From GCA-2687515 sp963582805 (GTDB lineage Bacteria; Pseudomonadota; Alphaproteobacteria; Rhodospirillales; UBA2165), in the NCBI GenBank assembly GCA_963582805.1, contig CAUZTZ010000037.1:1-19293 (forward strand): a stretch of DNA of 19,293 nt. The letters run 5' to 3'. Every line of letters starts with the position of its first letter. Positions within the stretch are counted from its first letter, which is position 1. Below are positions 7,426 to 15,849 of the stretch, in pieces. A program made the position numbers and the translations under genes. A model generated the notes under the pieces. That model was not told the DNA's origin and ran no database searches. It was given only the letters and a program-made list of their open reading frames with translations.

Positions 7426-8223
7426 CTATGTATCGCCGGGGTACCAATTGGGCGGGCGCTTGTCGAAAAAGGCGGTGAAGCCTTCGATGGCTTCGTCCGC
7501 GCCGCGCCCGCGCCCGCTGATCGCGGCCATGTCTTCGGCGATGGCCGCATCGATCACTGTGCCCGCAACCTCGGCAATCAGGGCCTTGGTTTCGCGCACC
7601 GCGCCCGGCGCGCTGCGCAGCAATCCGTCGATGATCGGCTTGGCGGCCTCGTCCAGTGCGCCCACCGGACAAATCTCGTGGACCAAGCCGATGCGGTGCG
7701 CCTCGGCGGCGTCGAAGGTTTCGCCGGTGAGCGCATAGCGGCGCATCTGGCGGGGCCCGATGGCGGCCACCAGTTCCGGCAAGATCGGCGCCGCCGTGAT
7801 GCCGAGGCGCACTTCGGTAATGGAAAAACGGGCATCGCCCGAAGCCACCACAATATCGCAGGCCGCCGCAAATCCGGTGCCGCCGCCGAAGCAGGCATTA
7901 TGGATCAGCGCAATGCTCGGCTTGGACAGGTTATAGAGCGCGGCCATGGCATGGGCGGAAAGCTTGGCCGCCTCCAATTGTTCGGCGGCCGTGCCGGCGG
8001 CCAATTCGCGGAACCAATTGACGTCGGCGCCGGCGGAGAAATGCTTGCCGGCGCCGCGCAACAGGACCACGCGCACCGCGTCATCGCCGTCCAGCCGCTC
8101 CGCCGTTTGGCGTAACATAGCCAGCAATTCGGCGTTATATCCGTTGAACACCTCGGGCCGGTTGAGGGTGATGGTCGCCACCCCGCCGGCGCCGATTTCG
8201 GCCAGGATCACATCTTCGGACAC
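7426..8223 (-). CDS. Enoyl-CoA hydratase/isomerase, methylglutaconyl/AtuE-like
   Basis: A 265-residue crotonase. The oxyanion-hole motifs are FSAGAD (residues 62-67) and CFGGGTG (111-117). Of the two catalytic glutamates of classical enoyl-CoA hydratase (rat Glu144 and Glu164), only the second is present, E137 in SITEVRLGI; the first position is G117. The region after it (ITAAPILPELVAAIG, then RYALTGETFDA.EA..IGLV) resembles methylglutaconyl-CoA hydratase (LiuC) and geranyl-pathway AtuE, pointing to leucine/isovalerate or acyclic terpene degradation; the exact substrate is uncertain. GTG 8223 follows AAGGGGAAG at good distance, and it is preferred over ATG 8295, whose extra 24 residues overlap the SDR gene and have no family match. 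It sits 55 bases after the SDR gene and 15 before DUF1489. Confidence 0.9.
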   Translation of the reverse strand: MSEDVILAEIGAGGVATITLNRPEVFNGYNAELLAMLRQTAERLDGDDAVRVVLLRGAGKHFSAGADVNWFRELAAGTAAEQLEAAKLSAHAMAALYNLSKPSIALIHNACFGGGTGFAAACDIVVASGDARFSITEVRLGITAAPILPELVAAIGPRQMRRYALTGETFDAAEAHRIGLVHEICPVGALDEAAKPIIDGLLRSAPGAVRETKALIAEVAGTVIDAAIAEDMAAISGRGRGADEAIEGFTAFFDKRPPNWYPGDT

Positions 8224-8278
8224 GCGCTTCCCCTTAAAATTTCGTTGCCTTGGCGGGCTTGAATTATAGTGGCCGGCC

Positions 8279-8959
8279 CTACCACGGCAAGGCATCTCCC
8301 TGGTAGGTAACGAAGCAGCCCGATTGCTCCGCCGTCAATTCGGCGATGATGCGGCGCATTCCGGCGGCGCTATCGCCCGGATCGACGGCGGCGCTCGGGC
8401 CCCCCATGGCTGTGCGCACCCAGCCGGGATGAAACAGCACCACCTTGATGCCGCGCCCGGCCACATCGCCGGCGACATTTTTCATCAGCGCGTTGAGCGC
8501 CGCCTTGGAGGCCGGATAGCTGTAGCCGCTGCCGGCGCCGATGCCGTCGATGCTGCCGAGATGGCTGGATATGGACGCCATCACCTTCATGTCGGACGCC
8601 GCCACGTGATCGGCAAAACTTTCGCAAATATGCAGCGGCGCCAGGGCATTGATGGCGAAACTTGTGGCCAAGGCGTCGTGATCGATTTCGCCGAGCCGGG
8701 CATGGTAATCCAACAATACACCGGCATTGTTGAGGAGCACGTCGATAGATGTGCCGGAAAGCTCCGCCGCCAGAGCTTGGGCGGCGGCCCGATCGGTAAC
8801 GTCGAGGGGGAATATCTCCACAGCCCCCACCAGCCCGCGCAAGTCTTCTGCGGCGGCGTCTCGGCAGGTGGCGATAACGCGCCAGCCCTCGTTGCTGTAT
8901 TGGCGCGCGAACTCCAGACCGAGGCCCCGGTTTGCACCGGTTATAAATACTGTCGGCAT
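8279..8959 (-). CDS. SDR family oxidoreductase (C-factor-like)
   Basis: A 226-residue classical short-chain dehydrogenase. TGANRGLG at 7-14 binds NAD(P), NNAG at 77-80 stabilises the sheet, and the catalytic set is Ser131/132 with Y148 and K152 in YPASK. Basic residues R32 and R33-region around strand VIATCR suggest NADPH preference, an inference. The short substrate loop and overall shape resemble C-factor/CsgA-type SDRs of unknown physiological substrate. ATG 8959 is preceded by AAGGAG at 5 bases, a strong start. It is the second gene of a leftward group (membrane protein, SDR, enoyl-CoA hydratase, DUF1489). Confidence 0.9.
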   Translation of the reverse strand: MPTVFITGANRGLGLEFARQYSNEGWRVIATCRDAAAEDLRGLVGAVEIFPLDVTDRAAAQALAAELSGTSIDVLLNNAGVLLDYHARLGEIDHDALATSFAINALAPLHICESFADHVAASDMKVMASISSHLGSIDGIGAGSGYSYPASKAALNALMKNVAGDVAGRGIKVVLFHPGWVRTAMGGPSAAVDPGDSAAGMRRIIAELTAEQSGCFVTYQGDALPW

Positions 8960-8981
8960 CTTATCTCCTTAAACTAAGCCG

Positions 8982-9317
8982 TCATCCGGCGAACGCGCCC
9001 TGAACGATGGCCACCACAAAATAGACCAGGCTGACGGCGATAATGGTGCGCGCCGCATAGCCCCAGATCACCTTTCGGACGTTGAAGGCGCAGCGCCAGA
9101 CCCCGACCCCGGAAAAACTTGCGAAAACAACCAGCAGGGCGAGGCCTAGCAAATCATACAGAAACCCGGTGCGCACCATGGCGCCGACCAGAGTGGCCAA
9201 AGCCCAGCCGCCCAACATGGCCACCAGCCAATAGACCTTCCACAAACGCTCCTCGCCGCGCCAGATGCGCAAGACCAGATTGGATGATCGGGGCTTGATT
9301 TCGGTATTGCCTTGCAT
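8982..9317 (-). CDS. Small inner-membrane protein (111 aa), unassigned
   Basis: Not recognised as a named family. The first 27 residues are polar and basic with IWRGEERLWKVYW. Three hydrophobic segments then follow (about residues 28-46, 51-73 and 86-108), the middle one preceded by VRTGFLYDLL. The layout is typical of small uncharacterised proteobacterial membrane proteins. The codon use and its position 22 bases before the SDR gene support a real gene, although no Shine-Dalgarno is visible before ATG 9317. It is divergent from the membrane methyltransferase gene with only 32 bases between proposed starts. Confidence 0.7.
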   Translation of the reverse strand: MQGNTEIKPRSSNLVLRIWRGEERLWKVYWLVAMLGGWALATLVGAMVRTGFLYDLLGLALLVVFASFSGVGVWRCAFNVRKVIWGYAARTIIAVSLVYFVVAIVQGAFAG

Positions 9318-9349
9318 GGCTTTGCATACACGGAAATTGGGGCTTGGTC

Positions 9350-10219
9350 ATGCGAGATGACGGCATGGTTGGGCGCCGCTATGATGGGCCTTTCACCGCT
9401 GAGAGAACCATTCCCTTGAACGCATCGCCAATCACACAAAACCGGGGGGCGCCGGGCTGGGCCGGAACGCCGCTCGCCCGGGTAGCGCTGGCCCAGGCCA
9501 TCGGCGCCGCCATTGCCTTCGCCGCCGCTTTCGCAACTAGCGCCGGGGCCGGCGTAGCGGTGCCGCTGTTTGCGGTTCTGGCGGTCAGCGGCGTCATCGC
9601 CGCCTGGCTGGGCAACAAAATGCGGCTGGCGCGCTGGTGGATACCGGTGCAGATGAACCTGGCGCCGGCGGCGGCGCTGGTGTCGTTGGCGGCGGTGCCG
9701 CCCTGGCTGTTCCTGGCCGCCTTTATTCTCCTCGGGCTGGTCTATTGGAACAGCGCCCGGGGCCGGGTGCCCCTGTACCTGACCAACCGGACCACATTCG
9801 ATGCCATCAGCCGTTTGATACCAGCCGCGCCCGGCGCCCGATTTCTGGATGTGGGCCACGGCATCGGCGGCATTCTGATTTACCTCGCCGCCCGGCGCGC
9901 CGAGGTTCAACTGACCGGCATCGAATCTGCGCCGCTGCCGTTCCTGCTCTCATGGCTGCGGGCGCGGCTGCAAAAATGTCCGAACCTGAGCCTCCGCTAC
10001 GGCGATTTCTGGAAGCTGGATTTCGGCGACTACGACATCATCTATGGATTTTTATCGCCCGAACCGATGCCGGCGCTCTATGAAAAAGTGCGCCGCGAGA
10101 TGAAGCCGGGCACGCAGTTCATCTCGAACTCCTTCACCGTGCCGGGCCATGCGCCGGACGAGACCATCGTCCTCGGCGACCGGCGCCGAACCAAACTGCA
10201 TGTGTGGAATATAAATTAA
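9350..10219 (+). CDS. Membrane-anchored class I SAM methyltransferase, FAM173-like
   Basis: About 289 residues. The N-terminal part has hydrophobic segments (residues of about 45-70 and 70-90, then 100-130), placing it at the inner membrane. The C-terminal methyltransferase domain has motif I FLDVGHGIGG, acidic E at the end of the next strand (LTGIESAPLP), and YGDFWKLDFGDYDIIYGFL. The order membrane segment, VPLYLTN, motif I, then DFWK.D and a SNSFTVPGH end resembles FAM173/ATPSCKMT lysine methyltransferases, whose mitochondrial member modifies ATP synthase subunit c; bacterial substrates are not established. The start is uncertain: ATG 9350 has GGGG at 7 bases, ATG 9365 and TTG 9416 are also in frame. 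The stop overlaps the mgtE stop on the other strand. Confidence 0.82.
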   Translation: MRDDGMVGRRYDGPFTAERTIPLNASPITQNRGAPGWAGTPLARVALAQAIGAAIAFAAAFATSAGAGVAVPLFAVLAVSGVIAAWLGNKMRLARWWIPVQMNLAPAAALVSLAAVPPWLFLAAFILLGLVYWNSARGRVPLYLTNRTTFDAISRLIPAAPGARFLDVGHGIGGILIYLAARRAEVQLTGIESAPLPFLLSWLRARLQKCPNLSLRYGDFWKLDFGDYDIIYGFLSPEPMPALYEKVRREMKPGTQFISNSFTVPGHAPDETIVLGDRRRTKLHVWNIN

Positions 10220-11604
10220 AGCAGCAGCAATGCCGCCAGGGCCAGGAACACATAGAAGCCAAGCACATCGGTGATCGATGTCAGGATGGCGCTGGACGCC
10301 ACCGCCGGATCAAAACCAAGCCGTTGCAAATAAACCGGCAAGGCGCTGCCGGACAAACCGGCGACCAGGAAATTGATAATGATGGCCAGCCCAATAACCC
10401 CGCCGAGGGCCGGGCTGCCAAACCACGCCCAGGCCACGCCGCCGATAATCAAGGCAAACAGCAGCCCGTTCAACAAGCCAACCACGATCTCCTTGCCAAT
10501 TGTGCGCAGCGCGTTGGCCGGCGTCAGCTCGCGCATGGCGATAGCGCGAACGGCGACGGTGAGGGTTTGCACGGATGCGGTGCCGCCCATGGTGGCGACG
10601 ATGGGCATCAGAACCGCCAGCGCCACCATTTGCTCGATCGAGCCGGAGAAATGATCGATGACCGCGGCAGCCAGGATGGCGGCGACCAGATGCACCAGCA
10701 GCCAGGCGAATCGGGAGCGGGTGGTATCCAGAACGGCGGCGAACAAATCGTCTTCCTCGCCGACGCCGCCGAGGCGCATGATATCTTCCTCGTGCTCTTC
10801 GTGGATCACATCGACAATATCATCGACGGTGATGACGCCGACCAGCCGCTGGGTGGCATCGATGACCGGCGCCGATATCAGATCGCGCTGGCGGAACAGA
10901 TAGGCCACCTCTTCCTGGTCCATATCCACCGGGATCAGCTTCAAATCGGCAATCATCAAGGCGTTGAGCGCCACGTGCCGGCGGGTGGCTAATATGCGGC
11001 TGAGCGGAATGGCGCCGAGCGGACGCTGGTTCGGATCGGCCAGAAATATGTCATAAAAATCGCGCGGCAAATCGTCGGCCGCGCGCAGGAAATCAATGGC
11101 TTGGCCGACGCTCCAATGGGATGGCATGACCACCACACTGCGCTGCATCAGCCGCCCGGCGCTGTCCTCGGGGTAGGAAAGCCCCTCCTCGACCATCGTG
11201 CGGTCATCGTCGGAAAGCGCATCGAGCACTTCTTCACGTTCGGCGAAATCCAACTCCTCGACGATTTCAATCACGTCGTCGGCTTCCAGATCGGACACCA
11301 CATTGGCAAGTTGAGAGAGGCCGAGCTGTTCGATCACCCGTTCGCGAACGCTCTCGTCCAGCTCGGTCAGAACGTTGGCGGGGAACTCGGCGGCTATGGC
11401 CTCAACCAGATTTTCGCGCCGGTCGTGATTGAGGGCCTCCAACAGATCGGCAAGGTCCGACCAGTGCAGCGCCGCCGCCAGGGTTTTGGCTTTTTCGGTG
11501 TCGGCCTCATCCAAGGCCGCGACAACAGCTTCGATAATCTCGGGATCAAGGCCAGCCACATTGTCCGGATCAATTTTATCCGGCAGTGGCTGGGCCGCGC
11601 TCAA
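10216..11604 (-). CDS. mgtE: Magnesium transporter MgtE
   Basis: A 462-residue channel/transporter for Mg2+ in the inner membrane. Residues of about 25-130 form the acidic MgtE_N superhelix, 135-265 the paired CBS domains that sense cytosolic Mg2+, and 285-462 five membrane helices. The pore hallmark SITDVLGF is present with D446, equivalent to the selectivity-filter Asp of characterised MgtE; the MGGTASVQT segment also fits. The start is TTG 11604, which overlaps the maeB stop as TTGA, so translation is probably coupled. Coordinates of the stop interlock with the convergent methyltransferase gene, leaving no room for a terminator between them. Confidence 0.95.
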   Translation of the reverse strand: MSAAQPLPDKIDPDNVAGLDPEIIEAVVAALDEADTEKAKTLAAALHWSDLADLLEALNHDRRENLVEAIAAEFPANVLTELDESVRERVIEQLGLSQLANVVSDLEADDVIEIVEELDFAEREEVLDALSDDDRTMVEEGLSYPEDSAGRLMQRSVVVMPSHWSVGQAIDFLRAADDLPRDFYDIFLADPNQRPLGAIPLSRILATRRHVALNALMIADLKLIPVDMDQEEVAYLFRQRDLISAPVIDATQRLVGVITVDDIVDVIHEEHEEDIMRLGGVGEEDDLFAAVLDTTRSRFAWLLVHLVAAILAAAVIDHFSGSIEQMVALAVLMPIVATMGGTASVQTLTVAVRAIAMRELTPANALRTIGKEIVVGLLNGLLFALIIGGVAWAWFGSPALGGVIGLAIIINFLVAGLSGSALPVYLQRLGFDPAVASSAILTSITDVLGFYVFLALAALLLL

Positions 11605-13889
11605 AGCGGCAGTTCCTGCTCGGCCGTGCCCTGCGCCTCGACCACCGCCAGCGCCGTCATATCGACGATGCCGCGGGCATTAATGGTTTCGTGCAGCACG
11701 TGGCAGGGCAAATCCATGCCCAGCAGCATCGGCCCCACATCGACCCCGTCGGCCAGCATGCGCACCATGTTGAACGAGATATTGGCCGCATCCAGGGACG
11801 GCATGATCAACAGATTGGCCGAGCCTTTGATAACCCCGTCGCCGATCAACGGCTCACGCAAGGTTTCCGACAGGGCCGCATCGGCGTGCATTTCGCCATC
11901 GACCACAAGATCGGGGTCCATCTTTCTGATCATTTCCACGGCATCGCGCATCTTGCGCGCCGTCGGCGCCAAGGACGATCCGAAATTCGAATGGGACAAT
12001 AATGCGGCCCGTGGCTGGATGCCGAAGCGCCGGATGGTTTCAGCGGCGAGCACCGTATAGCGGGCAATCTGCTCGGCGTTCGGGCCGGCGTTGACGAACG
12101 GATCGCAAATAAACAACGTGCCCTTGGGCATGATCAGCATGCTCATGGCGGCAGCCCGGTCGACGCCGGCTTTCAATCCGATAATATTGAACAGCGGGTC
12201 CAGGTGTTCCACATAGCGCCCGCGTGCGCCGCAGATCATGGCATCGGCTTCCCGGCGGCGCACCATCAACGCGGCGATCACCGTATTGTTGGTGCGGACC
12301 ACCGTGCGCGCTTCGTTTTTGGACACGCCCCGGTGCTTCATAAGCTGGTGATAAAGGGTCCAGTAGTCCCGGTAGCGGTCATCATGTTCGGGGTCGCACA
12401 GCTCGAAATCCTTGTCGGCTTGCAAACGCAGGCCCAAGCGTTCGATACGCATTTTGATCACCTGGCGGCGGCCGATAAGGACCGGCAGGACAATGCCCTC
12501 ATCGACCGAGCTTTGCACGGCGCGCAGCACCCGGTAGGATTCGCCCTCGGCGAACACAACCCGCCTGGGGTCCTTCTGGGCCCGCTCGAACACCGGCTTC
12601 ATGACGGTTCCGGAGCGGAACACAAAATCGACCAGTTTCAGCCGGTAGGCTTCGAAATCCTCGATCGGGCGGGTGGCGACGCCGGTCGCCATGGCCGCCT
12701 TGGCCACCGCCGGCGCCAGTAGCACCAACAACCGGGGATCGAAGGGCTTCGGGATCAGGTAATCGGGACCGAAGCTCAATTCTTCCAGCCCATAAGCCTC
12801 GATAACCGTTTCGTCAGACTCGGCCTCGGTCAACGACGCCAGCGCGTGCACGCAGGCCATTTTCATTTCATCGTTGATAGCCGTGGCGCCGACGTCGAGA
12901 GCGCCCCGGAAGATATAAGGGAAGCAAAGGACGTTGTTGACCTGATTGGGATAGTCGGTGCGCCCGGTGGCCAGGATGGCGTCGGGCTTGGCTTCTCTGG
13001 CCAGTTCGGGGCGGATTTCCGGCTCCGGGTTGGCGAGGGCGAAAATGATCGGCGTGTCCGCCATTGCGGCCACCATCTCCGGCTTCAACACGCCCGGCGC
13101 GGAAACGCCCAAGAATATATCGGCGCCGCCGATGACATCGCCCAGGCTGCGGGCATCGGTCTTCTGCATATAGCGTTTGTTATAGGGGTTCACTTCTTCG
13201 GTGCGGCCCTCATAGAGGACGCCGGCGATATCGGAAACGAAGATATTGTTTTTGTCGATGCCCAGCTTGACCAGAAGATCGAGGCAGGCCAGCGCCGCCG
13301 AGCCGGCGCCGGAGCAAACCAGCTTCACCTTGCCGATATCCTTGCCGACCACTTTAAGCGCATTGAGGATGCCGGCGCCGACGATGATGGCGGTGCCGTG
13401 CTGATCGTCATGCATCACCGGGATGGCCATGCGTTCTTTCAGCTTGGCCTCAATTTCGAAACATTCCGGCGCCTTGATGTCTTCCAGATTGATGCCGCCG
13501 AAGGTTGGCTCCAGGGCGGCGATGATATCGACCAGCTTGTCGGGATCGGTCTCGTCGATCTCGATATCGAAGACATTGATGCCGGCGAATTTTTTGAACA
13601 GACCGGCCTTGCCCTCCATCACCGGTTTCGAAGCCAGGGCGCCGATATTGCCGAGACCGAGCACCGCCGTGCCGTTGGAAATGACCGCCACCAGATTGGC
13701 GCGCGCGGTCAGGTTGGCCGCTTCCGCCGGATCGTTGGCGATCAGGGTTGAGGCGGCGGCGACCCCCGGCGAATAGGCGAGCGCCAGATCATGCTGGTTG
13801 GCAAGCGGCTTGGTGGCGACAACGGCGACCTTACCCGGCGTCGGATAGCGGTGATAATCCAGGGCCTCTTCATCAAGCTTGTCTGCCAT
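11601..13889 (-). CDS. maeB: NADP-dependent malic enzyme with phosphotransacetylase-like domain
   Basis: A 762-residue MaeB-type enzyme that decarboxylates malate to pyruvate, yielding NADPH. Residues of about 15-420 are the malic enzyme part: AYSPGVAAAS near 38-47, VMHDDQHGTA near 158-167, and the nucleotide site CSGAGSAALACLDLL near 190-204. Residues of about 430-762 are a phosphate acetyl/butyryltransferase-like domain (VVFAEGES near 450), normally regulatory rather than catalytic in this family, sensing acetyl-CoA. Length is typical. ATG 13889 follows GGGGAGG at 6 bases, a strong start. It sits upstream of mgtE in a 4-base overlapping pair. Confidence 0.96.
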   Translation of the reverse strand: MADKLDEEALDYHRYPTPGKVAVVATKPLANQHDLALAYSPGVAAASTLIANDPAEAANLTARANLVAVISNGTAVLGLGNIGALASKPVMEGKAGLFKKFAGINVFDIEIDETDPDKLVDIIAALEPTFGGINLEDIKAPECFEIEAKLKERMAIPVMHDDQHGTAIIVGAGILNALKVVGKDIGKVKLVCSGAGSAALACLDLLVKLGIDKNNIFVSDIAGVLYEGRTEEVNPYNKRYMQKTDARSLGDVIGGADIFLGVSAPGVLKPEMVAAMADTPIIFALANPEPEIRPELAREAKPDAILATGRTDYPNQVNNVLCFPYIFRGALDVGATAINDEMKMACVHALASLTEAESDETVIEAYGLEELSFGPDYLIPKPFDPRLLVLLAPAVAKAAMATGVATRPIEDFEAYRLKLVDFVFRSGTVMKPVFERAQKDPRRVVFAEGESYRVLRAVQSSVDEGIVLPVLIGRRQVIKMRIERLGLRLQADKDFELCDPEHDDRYRDYWTLYHQLMKHRGVSKNEARTVVRTNNTVIAALMVRRREADAMICGARGRYVEHLDPLFNIIGLKAGVDRAAAMSMLIMPKGTLFICDPFVNAGPNAEQIARYTVLAAETIRRFGIQPRAALLSHSNFGSSLAPTARKMRDAVEMIRKMDPDLVVDGEMHADAALSETLREPLIGDGVIKGSANLLIMPSLDAANISFNMVRMLADGVDVGPMLLGMDLPCHVLHETINARGIVDMTALAVVEAQGTAEQELPL

Positions 13890-14002
13890 CTGTCGCCTCC
13901 CCAGCCGGTATCCGGTTTATGACCAATTTTCGGGCTGGCGGTCCGTCCGCCCTTGTTTCCATATGTGGCATCGTTACGCGCTGTGGTTCCTATCAGGGGC
14001 AT

Positions 14003-14089
14003 TGGTGCGGTCGAGAAGACTCGAACTTCCACGGGATCACTCCCACAGCGACCTCAACGCTGCGCGTCTACCAGTTCCGCCACGACCGC
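14003..14089 (-). tRNA. tRNA-Leu (anticodon GAG)
   Basis: A minus-strand cloverleaf with acceptor stem GCGGTCG/CGACCGC, a D arm GCG...CGC, anticodon stem CAGCG/CGCTG with loop TTGAGGT (anticodon GAG at 14055-14053), a long variable arm GGGA/TCCC, and a T arm with loop TTCGAGT. The long variable arm and anticodon identify leucine, reading CUC/CUU. The discriminator is A at 14006, and CCA is encoded in the DNA (14005-14003). Confidence 0.96.
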
Positions 14090-14134
14090 TGAATGCGCCC
14101 TGATCCGGCACGATAACGCCGGTGAACCATTCGG

Positions 14135-14163
14135 GAAATAGCAAATCGGCTCTCTCTTATCAA
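14135..14163 (-). promoter_or_regulatory. Candidate promoter of tRNA-Leu
   Basis: On the minus strand TTGATA (14163-14158) and TATTTC (14140-14135) are spaced by 17 bases and lie about 46 bases before the tRNA 5' end. The -10 is weak, so this is only a candidate. Confidence 0.35.
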
Positions 14164-14241
14164 GGTAAAGCAAGTTACAATGTTCCCTATATTGAGCCCC
14201 CTGGGCAAATGGGAGGCCAAGTTAGTTGGAGTTACGGCCCG

Positions 14242-14892
14242 ATGGATGGAGCGGAGGCAGGCGCGGCCGCCGAATGGCGCAGCGCGCACGATCTGGTGGA
14301 ATACCAGGACGCCTTGGCGGCGATGCAGCGGCGCGTAGCCGATATCCGCGCCGGCGCGGCGCCCGAGCTGATCTGGCTGCTCGAACACCCGCCGCTATAT
14401 ACCGCCGGCACCAGCGCCGCCGAAGACGAGTTGTTGGATGCGAAACGTTTTCCAGTGCACCGAACCGGGCGCGGGGGACGCTATACCTATCACGGGCCCG
14501 GCCAGCGCATCGCCTATGTGATGCTTGATCTCAAACGGCGCGGGCCCGATGTGCGCCAATTCGTGCGCAATCTGGAAGGCTGGGTGATCAATGCGTTAGG
14601 CCAATTCGGCATTACCGGCGAGCGCCGCGACGGCCGCGTCGGCATCTGGGTTGCCGGGCCGGACGGCACCGAAGAAAAGATCGCCGCCATCGGCGTCCGT
14701 ATCCGCCATTGGGTGACATTCCACGGGTTTGCCATCAACGTAAATCCGAACCTGGAACATTTTAGTGGTATCATTCCTTGCGGCATCGCCGGTTATGGCG
14801 TTACATCCCTCAGCCGATTGGGGGTGCAGGCGAGCCTCGACGAAGTCGATGCTGTATTGCGCGAAACTTTTGCGGCCCAATTCGGCGATTGA
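14242..14892 (+). CDS. lipB: Lipoyl(octanoyl) transferase LipB
   Basis: LipB moves the octanoyl group from acyl carrier protein to lipoyl domains of 2-oxoacid dehydrogenases and the glycine cleavage H protein, in the cytoplasm, ahead of LipA. Hallmarks are LIWLLEHPPLYTAGTSA, the RTGRGGRYTYHGPGQ substrate loop, the catalytic Lys in EEKIAAIGVR, and the catalytic Cys in SGIIPCGIAGYGVTSL. From ATG 14242 (GGAG 10 bases upstream) the protein is 216 residues, beginning close to where the alphaproteobacterial family begins. ATG 14209 (227 residues) is possible but has no ribosome binding site; GTG 14122 would reach into the tRNA promoter region and adds sequence without family match. Confidence 0.92.
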   Translation: MDGAEAGAAAEWRSAHDLVEYQDALAAMQRRVADIRAGAAPELIWLLEHPPLYTAGTSAAEDELLDAKRFPVHRTGRGGRYTYHGPGQRIAYVMLDLKRRGPDVRQFVRNLEGWVINALGQFGITGERRDGRVGIWVAGPDGTEEKIAAIGVRIRHWVTFHGFAINVNPNLEHFSGIIPCGIAGYGVTSLSRLGVQASLDEVDAVLRETFAAQFGD

Positions 14893-14942
14893 ATATTAAC
14901 GGACTTCGCGTTAACGGTAGCTCGGAAAACAGCGGCGGAAAT

Positions 14943-15845
14943 ATGGACGAATTTAAAACGCCGGCAGTCTACCAACGAGAGCTGAACCGCATGGAAGCGG
15001 CCATGCGCGATCAATTCCGCTGGCTGCAAAACTGGCATCTGGCTATCTTTGCCAGGAAAGACGACGAAGAGATCGATCTTTCCGACCTCGCCAACTCGCC
15101 GTTCCGCGCCTGGTACAAAGGCCTGCCCCAGGATCTGTTTGCCGAAAGCGCCATATTCGTTGCCCTCGGGTTCAGCCTCGAATCCATGCAGACCCTTGGC
15201 AACCAATTGCTGGACCAGCTCGGCGAAACCGAAGAATTTCAGGGCGCCGACTACGCCGCCTTCATGGATGCGGTGATCAGCTTCAACGATCTCGTGTTCA
15301 AGATGATGCGCGAAGCCCTCAACCAGGTCGCCCAGGTCGATAATCTGACCGGCGTCGGCAATGAAACCGGCATGCACGCCCATGTGCTGGCGGAGCGCGA
15401 ACGGGTACGCCGGACCAACCAGCAGGCCTCTATCGCGCTGGCCGAGCTGGGCGAATATTCGGTGCCCGATGAAGAAGGGCTGGAGCTGGACGCCGACATC
15501 ATGGTCGGGCGCTCCGAGGTCATCGCCCAGTTCGCCCTGGCCTGCATGGGGACGCTGCGGCCTTACGATCAGATCTACCGGGTCGACAACGATAATTTTG
15601 TGCTGTGCTTGCCTTATACGGATACCGACGTGGCCAATCTGGTGATCAGCCGCCTGCACGCTTCCGTGGTGGGCGGCGGACTCGAAATGGAAGACGGCAC
15701 CAAGGTCATGATCGGATTGCGCTTCGGCATCGCCCCCATCGGGCCCGATGACGAGGTCGAAGATGTCCTGGCGCACGCCCGCGAAGCGTTGGAGCTGGCG
15801 CGCGCCAACGCGCTTTTGGACGTGGTTGCCTGGTACGTTGCTTGA
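14943..15845 (+). CDS. Degenerate GGDEF-domain protein
   Basis: A 300-residue cytoplasmic protein. Residues 1-125 are helical, with a Trp-rich section (FRWLQNWHLAIF and PFRAWYKGLP) that vaguely recalls CZB-type sensor domains but lacks the expected zinc ligands. Residues of about 130-295 follow the GGDEF fold: DNLTGVGNE at 133-141 and the signature at 213-219, where R-x-GGDEF has become R-V-DNDNF. The Asp that should bind metal after the first strand (usual LLDID) is replaced by ALAELGE. The protein therefore probably cannot make cyclic di-GMP, though it may bind nucleotide or act as a regulatory partner. ATG 14943 has a purine-rich GGCGGAAA upstream. It follows lipB by 50 bases and converges with the acylphosphatase gene with a 4-base gap. 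Confidence 0.82.
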   Translation: MDEFKTPAVYQRELNRMEAAMRDQFRWLQNWHLAIFARKDDEEIDLSDLANSPFRAWYKGLPQDLFAESAIFVALGFSLESMQTLGNQLLDQLGETEEFQGADYAAFMDAVISFNDLVFKMMREALNQVAQVDNLTGVGNETGMHAHVLAERERVRRTNQQASIALAELGEYSVPDEEGLELDADIMVGRSEVIAQFALACMGTLRPYDQIYRVDNDNFVLCLPYTDTDVANLVISRLHASVVGGGLEMEDGTKVMIGLRFGIAPIGPDDEVEDVLAHAREALELARANALLDVVAWYVA

Positions 15846-15849
15846 ATTT

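Noticed and set aside
12846..13751. Plus-strand frame of 301 codons inside maeB
   Set aside because: Antisense shadow of the malic enzyme domain.
13930..13965. GGCGG/CCGCC stem between tRNA-Leu and maeB as a terminator
   Set aside because: The stem is only 5 bp and no T-run follows on the minus strand, so it is not convincing.
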